Position numbers and translations under genes: made by a program. The notes under the pieces are model-generated. The model was not told where the DNA came from. It was given only the letters and a program-made list of their open reading frames with translations, and ran no database searches. Below are positions 16,946-25,444 of a stretch of 64,000 nt of DNA, piece by piece. Source of the DNA: Litoreibacter meonggei. Its GTDB lineage: Bacteria; Pseudomonadota; Alphaproteobacteria; Rhodobacterales; Rhodobacteraceae. The stretch's first letter is position 1; each line of letters opens with the position of its first letter. The DNA lies in the NCBI RefSeq assembly GCF_003663885.1, contig NZ_RCCE01000001.1, positions 886,321 through 950,320 of the forward strand, read 5' to 3'.

Positions 16946-18439
16946 ATGTTTGAGAACCTGTCCGAACGCCTCTCCGGCGTCTTTGATAAGCTCACAAAGC
17001 AAGGCGCGCTGTCCGAGGACGATGTCAAAACCGCCCTGCGCGAGGTGCGTGTCGCCTTGCTGGAAGCCGACGTCTCTCTCTCCGTGGCCCGCGACTTCGT
17101 TAAAGCCGTGGCCGACAAGGCCACCGGTCAGAACGTCACCAAGTCGATCACCCCCGGCCAGCAGGTCGTCAAGATCGTCCATGACGAGCTGAAACATGTG
17201 CTGGCGGGCGACAACGAAGAACCCGGCGAGCTGAAGATCGACAGCCCCCCCGCCCCCATCCTGATGGTGGGCCTGCAAGGCTCCGGTAAGACCACGACCA
17301 CCGGCAAGCTGGCCAAGCGGCTAAAAGAGAAGAACAACAAGCGCGTGTTGATGGCGTCGCTCGACGTGAACCGCCCTGCGGCGATGGAGCAGCTGGCGAT
17401 CCTTGGCGTGCAGGTCGGCGTCGACACCCTGCCCATCGTCAAGGGCGAGAAGCCCGTCGACATCGCCAAACGCGCCAAACAGCAGGCGACCTTGGGCGGC
17501 TACGACGTCTACATGCTCGACACTGCGGGCCGCCTGCAAATCGACGAAGTGTTGATGCAGGAAGTCGAAGACGTCCGCGACATCGTCAAGCCGCGCGAAA
17601 CGCTGCTGGTCGTCGACGGCCTGACAGGTCAGGTCGCCGTTGAAGTGGCTGAGGAGTTCGACGGCAAAATCGGCATCTCCGGCGTGGTACTGACCCGTAT
17701 GGATGGCGACGGTCGCGGCGGTGCTGCATTATCTATGCGCGCAGTCACCGGCAAACCGATCAAGTTCGTCGGTCTTGGCGAAAAGATGGACGCGCTGGAG
17801 ACGTTCGAGCCGGACCGCATCGCAGGCCGCATCCTCGGGATGGGCGACATCGTCGCTTTGGTCGAGAAGGCGCAAGAAACCATCGAGGCCGAACAGGCCG
17901 AGAAGATGATGAAGCGCTTCCAGAAGGGTCAGTTCAACATGAACGACCTGAAAAACCAGCTTGAGCAGATGCTCAAGATGGGCGGGATGGAAGGCCTCAT
18001 GGGCATGATGCCCGGCATGAAGAAAATGGCAGGCCAGGCCAAAGAGGCTGGTATGGACGACAAGATGCTGAAACAGCAGATTGCCCTGATCCAGTCGATG
18101 ACCAAACGCGAACGCGCCAACCCGCAGCTTTTGCAGGCGTCGCGCAAGAAGCGCATCGCCAAGGGGTCTGGCATGGAGGTCTCCGACCTCAACAAACTTC
18201 TGAAGATGCAGCGCCAGATGGGCGATATGATGAAGAAGATGGGCAAAGGCGGGATGCTGAAACAGGCCATGAAAGGCATGTTCGGCAAGGGCGGCATGCC
18301 CGATATGAACGACCCGGCGGCCATGGAAGCCGCCGCCAAGCAGATGGGCGCGAAGCTGCCCGGCGGAATGGGTGGTATGCCCGGCATGGGTGGCGGCGCG
18401 CTGCCCCCCGGCCTGTCAGGGTTCGGCAAAAAAAAATGA
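16946..18439 (+). CDS. ffh: signal recognition particle GTPase Ffh
   Basis: A 497-residue SRP54 protein. The N domain is residues 1-95. The G domain has GLQGSGKTTTTGKLAKRL (G1 at 108), the insertion-box region, DTAGRLQIDE (G3) and TRMDGDGRGG (G4). The Met-rich M domain contains FNMNDLKNQLEQMLKMGGM, a SMTKRERANPQLL motif and a long Met/Gly tail. It binds 4.5S RNA and signal peptides at the ribosome and docks to FtsY. It is the first gene of the ffh-GNAT-GNAT-chorismate mutase-rpsP chain and overlaps the next gene by four bases. Confidence 0.95.
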   Translation: MFENLSERLSGVFDKLTKQGALSEDDVKTALREVRVALLEADVSLSVARDFVKAVADKATGQNVTKSITPGQQVVKIVHDELKHVLAGDNEEPGELKIDSPPAPILMVGLQGSGKTTTTGKLAKRLKEKNNKRVLMASLDVNRPAAMEQLAILGVQVGVDTLPIVKGEKPVDIAKRAKQQATLGGYDVYMLDTAGRLQIDEVLMQEVEDVRDIVKPRETLLVVDGLTGQVAVEVAEEFDGKIGISGVVLTRMDGDGRGGAALSMRAVTGKPIKFVGLGEKMDALETFEPDRIAGRILGMGDIVALVEKAQETIEAEQAEKMMKRFQKGQFNMNDLKNQLEQMLKMGGMEGLMGMMPGMKKMAGQAKEAGMDDKMLKQQIALIQSMTKRERANPQLLQASRKKRIAKGSGMEVSDLNKLLKMQRQMGDMMKKMGKGGMLKQAMKGMFGKGGMPDMNDPAAMEAAAKQMGAKLPGGMGGMPGMGGGALPPGLSGFGKKK

Positions 18440-18948
18440 ACGCCCCCACCCTTCATACAGAGCGCCTGACGCTGCGCCCCTTGGCCTTGAGCGACTTCGA
18501 GCCGCTGGCCGAGTTCTATGAGAGCGACCGCTCCCGCTTCGTTGGTGGCCCCAAGCGTCCGGACGAGACGTGGCGCGCGCTGGCAAGCGAGATCGGCCAC
18601 TGGACGTTGCGAGGCTATGGTCGGTTCGGCGTGGACGAGACTGCCACCGGAAAGTTCGTCGGCATGGTAGGCCCATGGTATCCCCACGCATGGCCCGAAG
18701 AAGAACTAGGCTGGGACCTGATGAACGGCTTCGAAGGACGCGGCTACGCGACCGAGGCCGGTTTAGCGACCCGCAACTACGCCTACAAAACACTGGGGTG
18801 GAAAACCGCGATCAGCCTCGTGGCCGAAGGTAATGAGGGCTCCGCCAACGTGGCCAAACGCATGGGTGCCACGTGGGAGCGCACGCTCGATCACCCGGCA
18901 TTTGGCGCGATGAATGTCTACCGCCACCTTAGCGCGGAGGCCGCGTAA
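18436..18948 (+). CDS. GNAT acetyltransferase, RimJ/RimL type
   Basis: A 170-residue acetyltransferase_3 family protein. It begins LHTERLTLRPLALSDFEPL, with ELGWDLMNGFEGRGYATEAG carrying the acetyl-CoA loop (GRGYATEA), and it ends with the ANVAKRMGATWE motif. The start ATG overlaps the ffh stop, and its own stop overlaps the next GNAT gene, so the three genes are coupled. The substrate is unknown; members of this family acetylate protein N termini or small amines. Confidence 0.85.
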   Translation: MNAPTLHTERLTLRPLALSDFEPLAEFYESDRSRFVGGPKRPDETWRALASEIGHWTLRGYGRFGVDETATGKFVGMVGPWYPHAWPEEELGWDLMNGFEGRGYATEAGLATRNYAYKTLGWKTAISLVAEGNEGSANVAKRMGATWERTLDHPAFGAMNVYRHLSAEAA

Positions 18949-19550
18949 TGGGCCACCGCGACATCCCCGTGCTGGAAACCGAGCGTCTGGTCCTGAAAGG
19001 GCCGGAGCCTCAGGACTATCCTAACTTCAAGGCGACCTTCACCAGCTTCCGCGCACGCTACATGGGCGGGCCGTTGAACCCGTATGAGGCGTGGATGCTC
19101 TATGCGGCCGAAATCGGCCACTGGGAAATTCGCGGCTTCGGCATGTGGATGATCCACGACAAAGAAACCGACGCCACGCTTGGCATGGCAGGCGGCTGGC
19201 AACCCGCCATGTGGCCGGAGCGCGAACTGGCTTGGATCATCTGGCCCGAAGTTGCGGGCAAAGGCTATGCGCTGGAAGCCGTCGACGCCGCACGCCGCTA
19301 TTTCTACAATTCCGGCTGGGAAGGTGCTGTCAGCTACCTTGACCCCTACAATCTGGATTCCGTCCGTCTGGCCGAGCGTCTGGGCTGCGTGAAAGACAAA
19401 GAAGCGAAATCAATCGGGGATGACGACGCGGTCTACCGCCACCCTGCCCCCGCTGCGCTGAACGACACGCAACTGTCCCACGGCATCGCCATGGAAGTTA
19501 GCCATTACCAAGACCCTGCCTTCAAACCGAAAGGGTTCGCACTTGACTGA
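18948..19550 (+). CDS. GNAT acetyltransferase, RimJ/RimL type
   Basis: A 200-residue paralogue of the preceding gene, starting LETERLVLKGPEPQDYPNF. The coenzyme-A loop has a GKGYALEAVDAARRYF form and the C terminus the SVRLAERLGCV motif. A tail of about 35 residues follows. The tandem pair probably arose by duplication. Its stop region overlaps the chorismate mutase start by eight bases. Confidence 0.83.
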   Translation: MGHRDIPVLETERLVLKGPEPQDYPNFKATFTSFRARYMGGPLNPYEAWMLYAAEIGHWEIRGFGMWMIHDKETDATLGMAGGWQPAMWPERELAWIIWPEVAGKGYALEAVDAARRYFYNSGWEGAVSYLDPYNLDSVRLAERLGCVKDKEAKSIGDDDAVYRHPAPAALNDTQLSHGIAMEVSHYQDPAFKPKGFALD

Positions 19551-19836
19551 TGCCGTCACAAAAGCCGCCGAGCTGTTGAAAGAGCACCGCGCCAGCATCG
19601 ACCGTTTGGACGCGATCCTTGTCTATACGTTAGGCGAGCGGTTCAAGCACACCCAAGCCGTCGGCAAGCTGAAGGCCGAGCATAACCTGCCGCCGTCGGA
19701 TCCCGACCGTGAGGCAAAACAAATCAACCGTCTGGAAGACTTGGCAAAACGCGCCGATCTGGACCCCGAATTCGCCAAATCCTTCCTGAATTTCATCATT
19801 CGGGAAGTCATCCAAAACCATAAAACGTTTCAATAA
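19543..19836 (+). CDS. chorismate mutase, AroQ type
   Basis: A 97-residue monofunctional AroQ-class enzyme converting chorismate to prephenate for Phe/Tyr synthesis. The start is a TTG at 19543, overlapping the GNAT gene; no ATG is in frame nearby. Conserved parts are RASIDRLDAILVYTLGER, VGKLKAEHNLPPSDPDRE and a C-terminal FLNFIIREVIQNH. The length fits the all-helical dimeric fold. The position between ffh and rpsP is, from memory, typical of Rhodobacterales. Confidence 0.85.
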   Translation: MTDAVTKAAELLKEHRASIDRLDAILVYTLGERFKHTQAVGKLKAEHNLPPSDPDREAKQINRLEDLAKRADLDPEFAKSFLNFIIREVIQNHKTFQ

Positions 19837-19881
19837 TTTCGGACACTTGTCCGGCACAGCCATCTTAAGGAGAACTACACA

Positions 19882-20307
19882 ATGGCAATGAAAATCCGTC
19901 TGGCCCGTGGTGGGTCCAAAAAGCGCCCCTTCTACCGTGTTGTCGCAGCCGACACGCGCATGCCACGTGACGGCCGTTACGTCGAGAAATTGGGCACATA
20001 CAACCCGCTGCTGCCCAAAGACAGCGAAGAGCGTGTGAAGCTCGACATGGAACGCGTGCAATACTGGCTCGACCAAGGCGCACAGCCTTCCGACCGTGTG
20101 TCCCGCTTCCTCGAAGCTGCTGGTGTTATCGAGAAGAAAGAGCGCGCTAACCTGAAAAAAGGCGAGCCGGGCAAGAAAGCTCAGGACCGCGTTGAAGAGA
20201 AAGCCGCAAAAGCTGCTGCCGCTGCTGAAGCTGCCGCTGCTCCGGCTGAGGCTCCTGCAGAAGAAGCACCAGCTGAAGAAGCTGCTGCTGAAGCATCCGC
20301 AGAGTAA
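19882..20307 (+). CDS. rpsP: 30S ribosomal protein S16 with Ala/Glu tail
   Basis: A 141-residue S16. The first 80 residues are the ribosomal domain ([19 protein letters not shown], then TYNPLLPKD and [16 protein letters not shown]). Residues about 100-141 are a low-complexity Ala/Glu/Pro extension ([20 protein letters not shown]) often seen in alphaproteobacterial S16. AAGGAG precedes the ATG. The repetitive tail is a likely site of length variation between strains. Confidence 0.95.
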   Translation: MAMKIRLARGGSKKRPFYRVVAADTRMPRDGRYVEKLGTYNPLLPKDSEERVKLDMERVQYWLDQGAQPSDRVSRFLEAAGVIEKKERANLKKGEPGKKAQDRVEEKAAKAAAAAEAAAAPAEAPAEEAPAEEAAAEASAE

Positions 20308-20321
20308 TCTGCGCTTGAGCA

Positions 20322-20951
20322 ATGCGTGAATTCGAACCGGATTTCCGGGACGAGCTATATGAGTTGATGCGGTGGCGGCGCGATGTGCGCCGCTTCCGCA
20401 CCACACCCGTGGACGAGGCACTGCTGATGCGGTGCCTCGACGCATTTTCGCATGCCCCCTCCGTGGGCCTGTCGGAACCTTGGCGCATCGTGCGTGTCGA
20501 GAGCGCCGAAGCGCGCGCCGCCGCTCGCGCCAATTTCGAGGTCGCCAATGCCGAGGCCCTTGCCCGCTATGACGGAGACCAAGCTGACAATTACGCAAAA
20601 CTGAAACTGGCGGGCATGGACCAAGCGCCGGTGCAACTTGCGGTCTTTTGCGACGAAGCTACGACCAAAGGTCACGGCCTAGGGGCAGGCTCCATGCCTG
20701 AGATGCGCCGCTATTCGGTGGTGTCCGCAGTCACCCTGTTCTGGCTCGCCGCGCGTGCCGAGGGGTTGGGACTTGGCTGGGTCTCTGTTCTGGACCCTGC
20801 GCAGCTGTGCCATGATCTCGACGTACCCAAGGACTGGGCCCTGATCGGCTATTTCTGCATCGGCTACCCCGAAGCGGACCACGAGACACCCGAATTGCTG
20901 CGCGAAGGCTGGGAAGCGCGCGCCGCCTCGCTGGATATCCGAAGCATATGA
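20322..20951 (+). CDS. bluB: 5,6-dimethylbenzimidazole synthase BluB
   Basis: A 209-residue flavin-destroying nitroreductase-fold enzyme that turns FMNH2 into 5,6-dimethylbenzimidazole, the lower ligand of cobalamin. Marks are WRRDVRRFRTTPVDEALL, the APSVGLSEPWR segment, and LGLGWVSVLDP near the C terminus. The RRDxRxF motif separates BluB from ordinary nitroreductases. It lies between rpsP and an EVE-domain gene, overlapping the latter by four bases, away from other cobalamin genes. Confidence 0.87.
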   Translation: MREFEPDFRDELYELMRWRRDVRRFRTTPVDEALLMRCLDAFSHAPSVGLSEPWRIVRVESAEARAAARANFEVANAEALARYDGDQADNYAKLKLAGMDQAPVQLAVFCDEATTKGHGLGAGSMPEMRRYSVVSAVTLFWLAARAEGLGLGWVSVLDPAQLCHDLDVPKDWALIGYFCIGYPEADHETPELLREGWEARAASLDIRSI

Positions 20952-21370
20952 GCCCGCGTTACGTCATAGGTGTCGTCCATGCGGCCCATGTTGCGGCGGG
21001 CAAGCGGCAGGGCTTTGTGGCCTTCAGCTACGGCAAGGAAGCCGCCGTGCGCAATCTGGATGTGGGCGACAAGGTGATCTTCTACGCGCCAAAGACCGAG
21101 TTTGACGGCGACCCAGTGCAGGCATTCGTGGGCCACGCCACCATCACCGGCGACGCCCCGCGGCAGATGGATTACATGACCGGCCTGCCTGCATGGGTGC
21201 GGGATGCGGAGTTTGACGACGTGATCGAAGTTCCCGTGCGTCCGCTCTTGGAGGACTTGTCCTTTGTCCCCCGCCCCAGCCATTGGGGGATGGCATTCCG
21301 CCAAGGTAAATTTACAATCCCCGAGGCCGACTACCGGCTGATCGCCAATGCCATGGGGCTCGACACATGA
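20948..21370 (+). CDS. EVE-domain protein (UPF0310-like)
   Basis: A 140-residue protein with the EVE/PUA-like fold pattern: [43 protein letters not shown] and a C-terminal [21 protein letters not shown] domains bind modified nucleobases in DNA or RNA, and stand-alone members are of uncertain function. Its ATG overlaps the bluB stop and its own stop region overlaps the start of the 48-residue gene. Confidence 0.8.
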   Translation: MSPRYVIGVVHAAHVAAGKRQGFVAFSYGKEAAVRNLDVGDKVIFYAPKTEFDGDPVQAFVGHATITGDAPRQMDYMTGLPAWVRDAEFDDVIEVPVRPLLEDLSFVPRPSHWGMAFRQGKFTIPEADYRLIANAMGLDT

Positions 21371-21513
21371 TCCGACGTCTGTTCACGCTGGTGTTTATGG
21401 GGCTGGCCTTCTATGGCGGGCTCAAGGTAGAGCGCGGGCTGTCGGAAGGCCGCTGCACCCATGCGGGCGGTGCCATGGTCGACGGGGTTTGCATTGGAGC
21501 ACGTTCAGAATGA
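21367..21513 (+). CDS. 48-residue membrane-anchored microprotein
   Basis: A 48-residue protein with an N-terminal helix ([19 protein letters not shown]) and a short tail with a two-Cys pattern, [17 protein letters not shown]. Its ATG overlaps the TGA of the EVE gene and its TGA overlaps the rimM ATG, so it is translationally coupled on both sides. The C-x12-C tail after the helix suggests a periplasmic disulfide loop. It is a good candidate for a real but commonly unannotated gene. Function unknown. Confidence 0.6.
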   Translation: MIRRLFTLVFMGLAFYGGLKVERGLSEGRCTHAGGAMVDGVCIGARSE

Positions 21514-22016
21514 GCAAAGATAAAATCGTTGTCGGTGCAATTGCCGGATCCTTCGGCGTCAAAGGCGAGGTGCGGCTGAAAAGCTTCTGCGCCACCCCCG
21601 AGGATATCGCGTTGTACTCCCCACTCACGGGCGACAACGGCGTGGACTACACGCTGAAGATCACCCGTCAGGTCAAAAACGGCTTTGCCGCCCGTCTGTC
21701 CGGCATTCGCTTCAAGGACGAGGCGGACGCGCTCCGCGGTGTCAAACTGTCGGCAGACCGCGACTTGCTGCCCTCCCTGCCAGACGACGAATATTACCAC
21801 GCCGACCTGATGGGGCTGGATGTGCTGGATACCGGCGGCGAGGTTATTGGCAAAGTCGCAGCGGTCCTGAACCACGGAGCGGGCGACATTCTGGAGCTGC
21901 GCGGTCCAAGCCTCAAAGGCTCGGTCCTGCTGCCCTTTACGCTTGACGCGGTGCCGACGGTCGACCTTGCCGCAAAGCGCATCATCATCGACCCGCCGGA
22001 AGGCCTGCTGGATTAG
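21510..22016 (+). CDS. rimM: ribosome maturation factor RimM
   Basis: A 168-residue 16S rRNA processing factor. The N-terminal RimM domain is [19 protein letters not shown], and the PRC-barrel part begins [20 protein letters not shown] and ends [11 protein letters not shown]. The start at 21510 is chosen because it follows the microprotein stop in an ATGA overlap; the frame is open further upstream but lies inside other genes. trmD follows one base after its stop. Confidence 0.93.
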   Translation: MSKDKIVVGAIAGSFGVKGEVRLKSFCATPEDIALYSPLTGDNGVDYTLKITRQVKNGFAARLSGIRFKDEADALRGVKLSADRDLLPSLPDDEYYHADLMGLDVLDTGGEVIGKVAAVLNHGAGDILELRGPSLKGSVLLPFTLDAVPTVDLAAKRIIIDPPEGLLD

Positions 22017-22017
22017 C

Positions 22018-22821
22018 ATGAGCATCCCGTCCAGATCCCATGGTCGCAAGACCATTTCCGCCTCGCTCACGCCAAGCGATCTGATGGCAGAACCAACACG
22101 CCTTAAGGGCGCTTGGGCCGCCAAGATCATAACGCTGTTCCCGGAAGCTTTTCCGGGGGTGTTGGGGGCGTCGCTGACAGGCAAGGCGCTGCAAGAGGGC
22201 AAGTGGACTTTGGACGCAATCGACCTGCGCATCTTTGGCGAAGGCAAGCACCGCAATGTAGACGACACGCCTTATGGCGGTGGTGCTGGCATGGTGCTGC
22301 GGGCCGATATCGTCGGCAAGGCGCTGGACTTCGCCAAGCGCGGCACATCGGAGCGCGCCAAATGGCCGGTGGTCTACCTGTCACCGCGCGGCAAACCTTT
22401 TACCCAAGCGAAAGCAGCGGAATGGGCGGAAGCCGATGGCATCACCATGCTATGCGGGCGGTTTGAAGGTGTGGATCAGCGGGTATTGGATCACTACGAA
22501 ATCGACGAAGTCAGCTTGGGTGACTTCGTTCTGACCGGCGGCGAGATCGCAGCGCAGGCGATGATCGACGCGACCGTTCGCTTGTTGCCGGATGTGCTGG
22601 GAAATGCGGACTCGACTGAGGACGAAAGCTTCTCCGACGGTATAACGCTGGAACACCCGCAATACACCCGCCCCGCCGAGTGGCGCGGCTTGGGGGTTCC
22701 GGATATTCTGACCTCCGGCGACCATGGAAAAGTCGATGCGTGGCGTCGCGAGCAATCAGAAGCGTTGACCAAAGCGCGCCGGCCCGATCTGTGGGCCAAG
22801 CGCGAAGAGGGTGAAGGCTAG
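22018..22821 (+). CDS. trmD: tRNA (guanine-37-N1)-methyltransferase TrmD
   Basis: A 267-residue SPOUT methyltransferase that makes m1G37 in tRNA. Key blocks are DTPYGGGAGMVLR, VVYLSPRGKPF, LCGRFEGVDQRVLDHY and SLGDFVLTGGEIA, with HPQYTRPAEWRG near the C terminus. The first 30 residues are longer than in E. coli TrmD; an internal ATG (MAEPTRLKGAW) could be the true start. Its TAG lies within CTAG and so overlaps the stop of the convergent oxidoreductase gene. Confidence 0.94.
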   Translation: MSIPSRSHGRKTISASLTPSDLMAEPTRLKGAWAAKIITLFPEAFPGVLGASLTGKALQEGKWTLDAIDLRIFGEGKHRNVDDTPYGGGAGMVLRADIVGKALDFAKRGTSERAKWPVVYLSPRGKPFTQAKAAEWAEADGITMLCGRFEGVDQRVLDHYEIDEVSLGDFVLTGGEIAAQAMIDATVRLLPDVLGNADSTEDESFSDGITLEHPQYTRPAEWRGLGVPDILTSGDHGKVDAWRREQSEALTKARRPDLWAKREEGEG

Positions 22822-23846
22822 ACCTTCACCACCATTTTGCCAAAGCTGCGGCCTTCGAGCAGGTCGTTCAACGCGGCGGGCGCGTTTTCCAGACCGTCAA
22901 CGACCTGCTCTTTGTACTTCACTTTGCCGTCGGCCAGCCATCCGGTCATCTCGGCGGCGAACTCTTTGTAAGTCTCCGGCCCGAAGCTGTCGAAGATGAT
23001 GAAGCCCTGAACCTTGACCTTCATCCGCAGGATTGTGCCCATGATGACCGGTCCCATGTCAGGGCCATCTGGCAAGCCCGGCAGGTTGTACCAAGCCACC
23101 ATGCCGCACACAGGCATCCGCGCGAACGGGTTCAGCAGGGGCAGCACGCCGTACAGCACCTTGCCTCCGACATTCTCGAAATAGACGTCGATTCCGTCCG
23201 GACAGGCGTCTTTCAGCTGGGCCGCAAAGTCGTCGGCCTTGTGGTCGATGCACGCATCAAACCCGAGATTGTCGACCACATGCGCGCATTTCTCAGCACC
23301 ACCCGCAACACCCACTACGCGGCAGCCTTTGAGTTTGGCGATCTGGCCCACGGTGGCGCCCACCGGGCCGGAGGCGGCGGCGACAACAACTGTCTCGTCC
23401 GGCTTGGGTTCGCCAATTTTCAGCAGGCCCGCGTAAGCAGTGTAGCCCGGCATCCCCATGATGCCCAAAGCCCATGACGGGTTCGCCGGATCAGCGCCAA
23501 GGTTCAAAACCTGATCGCCATTCGAGACCGCGTAATCCTGCCAACCGCTGCCGGACAGCACGTAGTCGCCTTCGGCAAAGCCTTTGACGTCGGAGGTGAC
23601 GACTTGTGCGACCGCCTGCCCCGTCATGATCTCGCCCAGCTTGACCGGCTCGGCATAGGATTTTGCGTCGTTCATCCGGCCGCGCATGTAAGGATCAAGC
23701 GACAGGTAGACTGTGCGCAGCAGCATCTCGCCTGCACCTGCGGTGGGGATGTCGGTCTGCTCAAGGCGCAAGGTGTTGTCGTCCGGCAGGCCCTGAGGGC
23801 GCTCGGCCAGAACGATGCGGCGGTTGCTTTTGTCTGATTGTGTCAT
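22818..23846 (-). CDS. NADP-dependent zinc-free oxidoreductase (CurA/LTB4DH type)
   Basis: A 342-residue medium-chain dehydrogenase/reductase. It shows TVYLSLDPYMRGRMND, the cofactor loop AAASGPVGATVGQIAKLKG, and a C-terminal YKEQVVDGLENAPAALNDL. No zinc-ligand Cys cluster is present, as in the leukotriene B4 dehydrogenase / curcumin reductase / YncB branch that reduces enones. The ATG at 23846 (MTQSDKSNRR) is preferred over an upstream frame extension, since AGGAGCG lies just before it. Confidence 0.87.
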   Translation of the reverse strand: MTQSDKSNRRIVLAERPQGLPDDNTLRLEQTDIPTAGAGEMLLRTVYLSLDPYMRGRMNDAKSYAEPVKLGEIMTGQAVAQVVTSDVKGFAEGDYVLSGSGWQDYAVSNGDQVLNLGADPANPSWALGIMGMPGYTAYAGLLKIGEPKPDETVVVAAASGPVGATVGQIAKLKGCRVVGVAGGAEKCAHVVDNLGFDACIDHKADDFAAQLKDACPDGIDVYFENVGGKVLYGVLPLLNPFARMPVCGMVAWYNLPGLPDGPDMGPVIMGTILRMKVKVQGFIIFDSFGPETYKEFAAEMTGWLADGKVKYKEQVVDGLENAPAALNDLLEGRSFGKMVVKV

Positions 23847-24212
23847 GGGACGCTCCTTGGGTATGTTTCCTTCAAGGATGGGCCGTGCAGGTACGCGCTT
23901 CAACCGTTCCGCTGCGAATTGCGCTAAAAATCGTGTCTGGGGTGATGGCCGCTTGATCTACGCGGCGAACCCTCCTATACCCCGCCAATCTGGAATCAGA
24001 ATACTGACCGGAGCCTTTGTTTTATTGGCCATCCAACGCGCTTTTTTCGGTGCACATTGTGGATGCAAAGCTTGGGCGCACAAAGCAACGTCGATCTAAT
24101 CTCTGGCGGGCGCTTTCTCGGAAACGGGGGCGGACCCGGAAGAAAACCAAGAGCTCTTAGAACGCGAGACATATTCTCCGGGTAAACCGGGATCAGAAAA
24201 GGAGCGTTTCAG
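23847..24212. other. gene-free stretch before rplS
   Basis: About 365 bases without a convincing coding frame. It holds the divergent upstream regions of the oxidoreductase and rplS, with AAGGAGCG eleven bases before the rplS ATG. No clear hairpin or L19-type leader was found by eye. Confidence 0.4.
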
Positions 24213-24587
24213 ATGAACCTGATCGCACAACTAGAAGCGGAACAAATCGCCGCTTTGGGGCACGATATCCCCGACTTCAAAGCGGGTGACACCATCCGCG
24301 TTGGCTACAAAGTGACCGAAGGTACACGTAGCCGTGTTCAGAATTACGAAGGCGTTTGCATCGCACGTAACAACGGCAAAGGTATTGCCGGTTCGTTCTG
24401 CGTGCGCAAAATCTCCTTCGGCGAGGGCGTGGAACGTGTGTTTCCACTGCACTCCACCAACATCGACAGCATCACCGTTGTGCGTCGTGGCCGCGTTCGT
24501 CGCGCCAAGCTGTACTATCTGCGTTCGCGTCGCGGTAAATCCGCTCGTATCGCCGAGGATTCCAACTACAAAGCGCCTAAGGCGTAA
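24213..24587 (+). CDS. rplS: 50S ribosomal protein L19
   Basis: A 124-residue L19: [20 protein letters not shown], the [20 protein letters not shown] block, [16 protein letters not shown] and [19 protein letters not shown]. It is 11 bases upstream of rpmE and probably co-transcribed with it. It completes the rpsP-rimM-trmD-rplS set, here interrupted by bluB, EVE and the convergent oxidoreductase. Confidence 0.96.
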   Translation: MNLIAQLEAEQIAALGHDIPDFKAGDTIRVGYKVTEGTRSRVQNYEGVCIARNNGKGIAGSFCVRKISFGEGVERVFPLHSTNIDSITVVRRGRVRRAKLYYLRSRRGKSARIAEDSNYKAPKA

Positions 24588-24598
24588 GGGGAACTGTC

Positions 24599-24820
24599 AT
24601 GAAAAAAGATACTCACCCAGAATACCACACCATCAACGTCAAAATGACCGATGGAACAGTGCTTGAAATGAAATCCACTTGGGGCGCTGAAGGCGACCAG
24701 ATTTCTTTGGACATTGACCCTTCCGTGCACCCAGCATGGACTGGCGGCAACCAGCGTCTGCTCGACACAGGCGGTCGTGTCTCCAAGTTCAAAAACAAAT
24801 ACGAAGGTTTGGGATTCTAA
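24599..24820 (+). CDS. rpmE: 50S ribosomal protein L31
   Basis: A 73-residue L31: [39 protein letters not shown] and a [10 protein letters not shown] end. The four zinc Cys of the classic C+ form are missing, so this is the Cys-free type. A strong terminator follows 25 bases after the stop. Confidence 0.94.
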   Translation: MKKDTHPEYHTINVKMTDGTVLEMKSTWGAEGDQISLDIDPSVHPAWTGGNQRLLDTGGRVSKFKNKYEGLGF

Positions 24821-24844
24821 GAGCCACACCCTTCGACGCAGATC

Positions 24845-24877
24845 AAAGCCGCACCCTTCGGGGGGCGGCTTTTTTTG
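24845..24877 (+). terminator. rho-independent terminator after rpmE
   Basis: Stem AGCCGC-ACCC with a TTCG tetraloop and GGGG-GCGGCT, then a run of seven T. It ends the rplS-rpmE transcript. Confidence 0.85.
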
Positions 24878-24981
24878 ATACGGAGGCGGTTGTAAAGCAT
24901 CAGATGTGCGGAAACAAAGCGGACCTTCCTAGAAGATCCGCTTGTCTCTGTCCTTAAGTCTATGCGGAGGCTCGACCCCAC

Positions 24982-25371
24982 TCAGCGTCCTTGCACAAGG
25001 TGATCCCCAAACGGATTGTCGATCACCATCAACCAGCGCCCATCGGCCTGCTTGCGCAGGACCACGGTTGAAAACCCGAACTGCTCAATGGGAAAACCAT
25101 CTGGTGTTTGTCCTGTCATTTTCCAAGTGGATGAGTGAAGGGCGATATCACCGGCTTGAACAACTTCATGGTTTGTCACTGAAATCTGAGGGTTAATCGC
25201 CATGAACCCTTTGAACGCTTCACGCAATGCTGGCGTTCCTTGGGCTATCACTCCGGGTTGACCAACCAAAACCCCGTTCGGCTCAAAAGTGGCGATAACG
25301 CCCTCCATGTCGCCTGTGGCAACTGCTGTGTTGTTTGCGTTGATCGTTGCATCAATCTGATCGTGTTCCAT
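24982..25371 (-). CDS. SnoaL/NTF2-like protein
   Basis: A 129-residue NTF2-fold protein (DUF4440/SnoaL type): a first helix DQIDATINANNTAVATGDME, then VIATFEPNGVLVGQPG, and a C-terminal sheet with TVVLRKQADGRWLMVIDNPF. Such domains act as small-molecule isomerases, hydratases or ligand carriers. No catalytic Asp/His set can be chosen by eye. It lies in front of the WYL regulator on the same strand, with a 73-base gap. Confidence 0.75.
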   Translation of the reverse strand: MEHDQIDATINANNTAVATGDMEGVIATFEPNGVLVGQPGVIAQGTPALREAFKGFMAINPQISVTNHEVVQAGDIALHSSTWKMTGQTPDGFPIEQFGFSTVVLRKQADGRWLMVIDNPFGDHLVQGR

Positions 25372-25444
25372 TGCGTGACATCCTTTGTGTTCGTCGGGTT
25401 ACAAAGGCAGCCTAACTAAGCCACATGTCAGAAAGTGGCAGTAG

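Noticed and set aside
23847..24212. An L19 leader or small RNA ahead of rplS
   Set aside because: No stable or recognisable hairpin could be drawn by eye.
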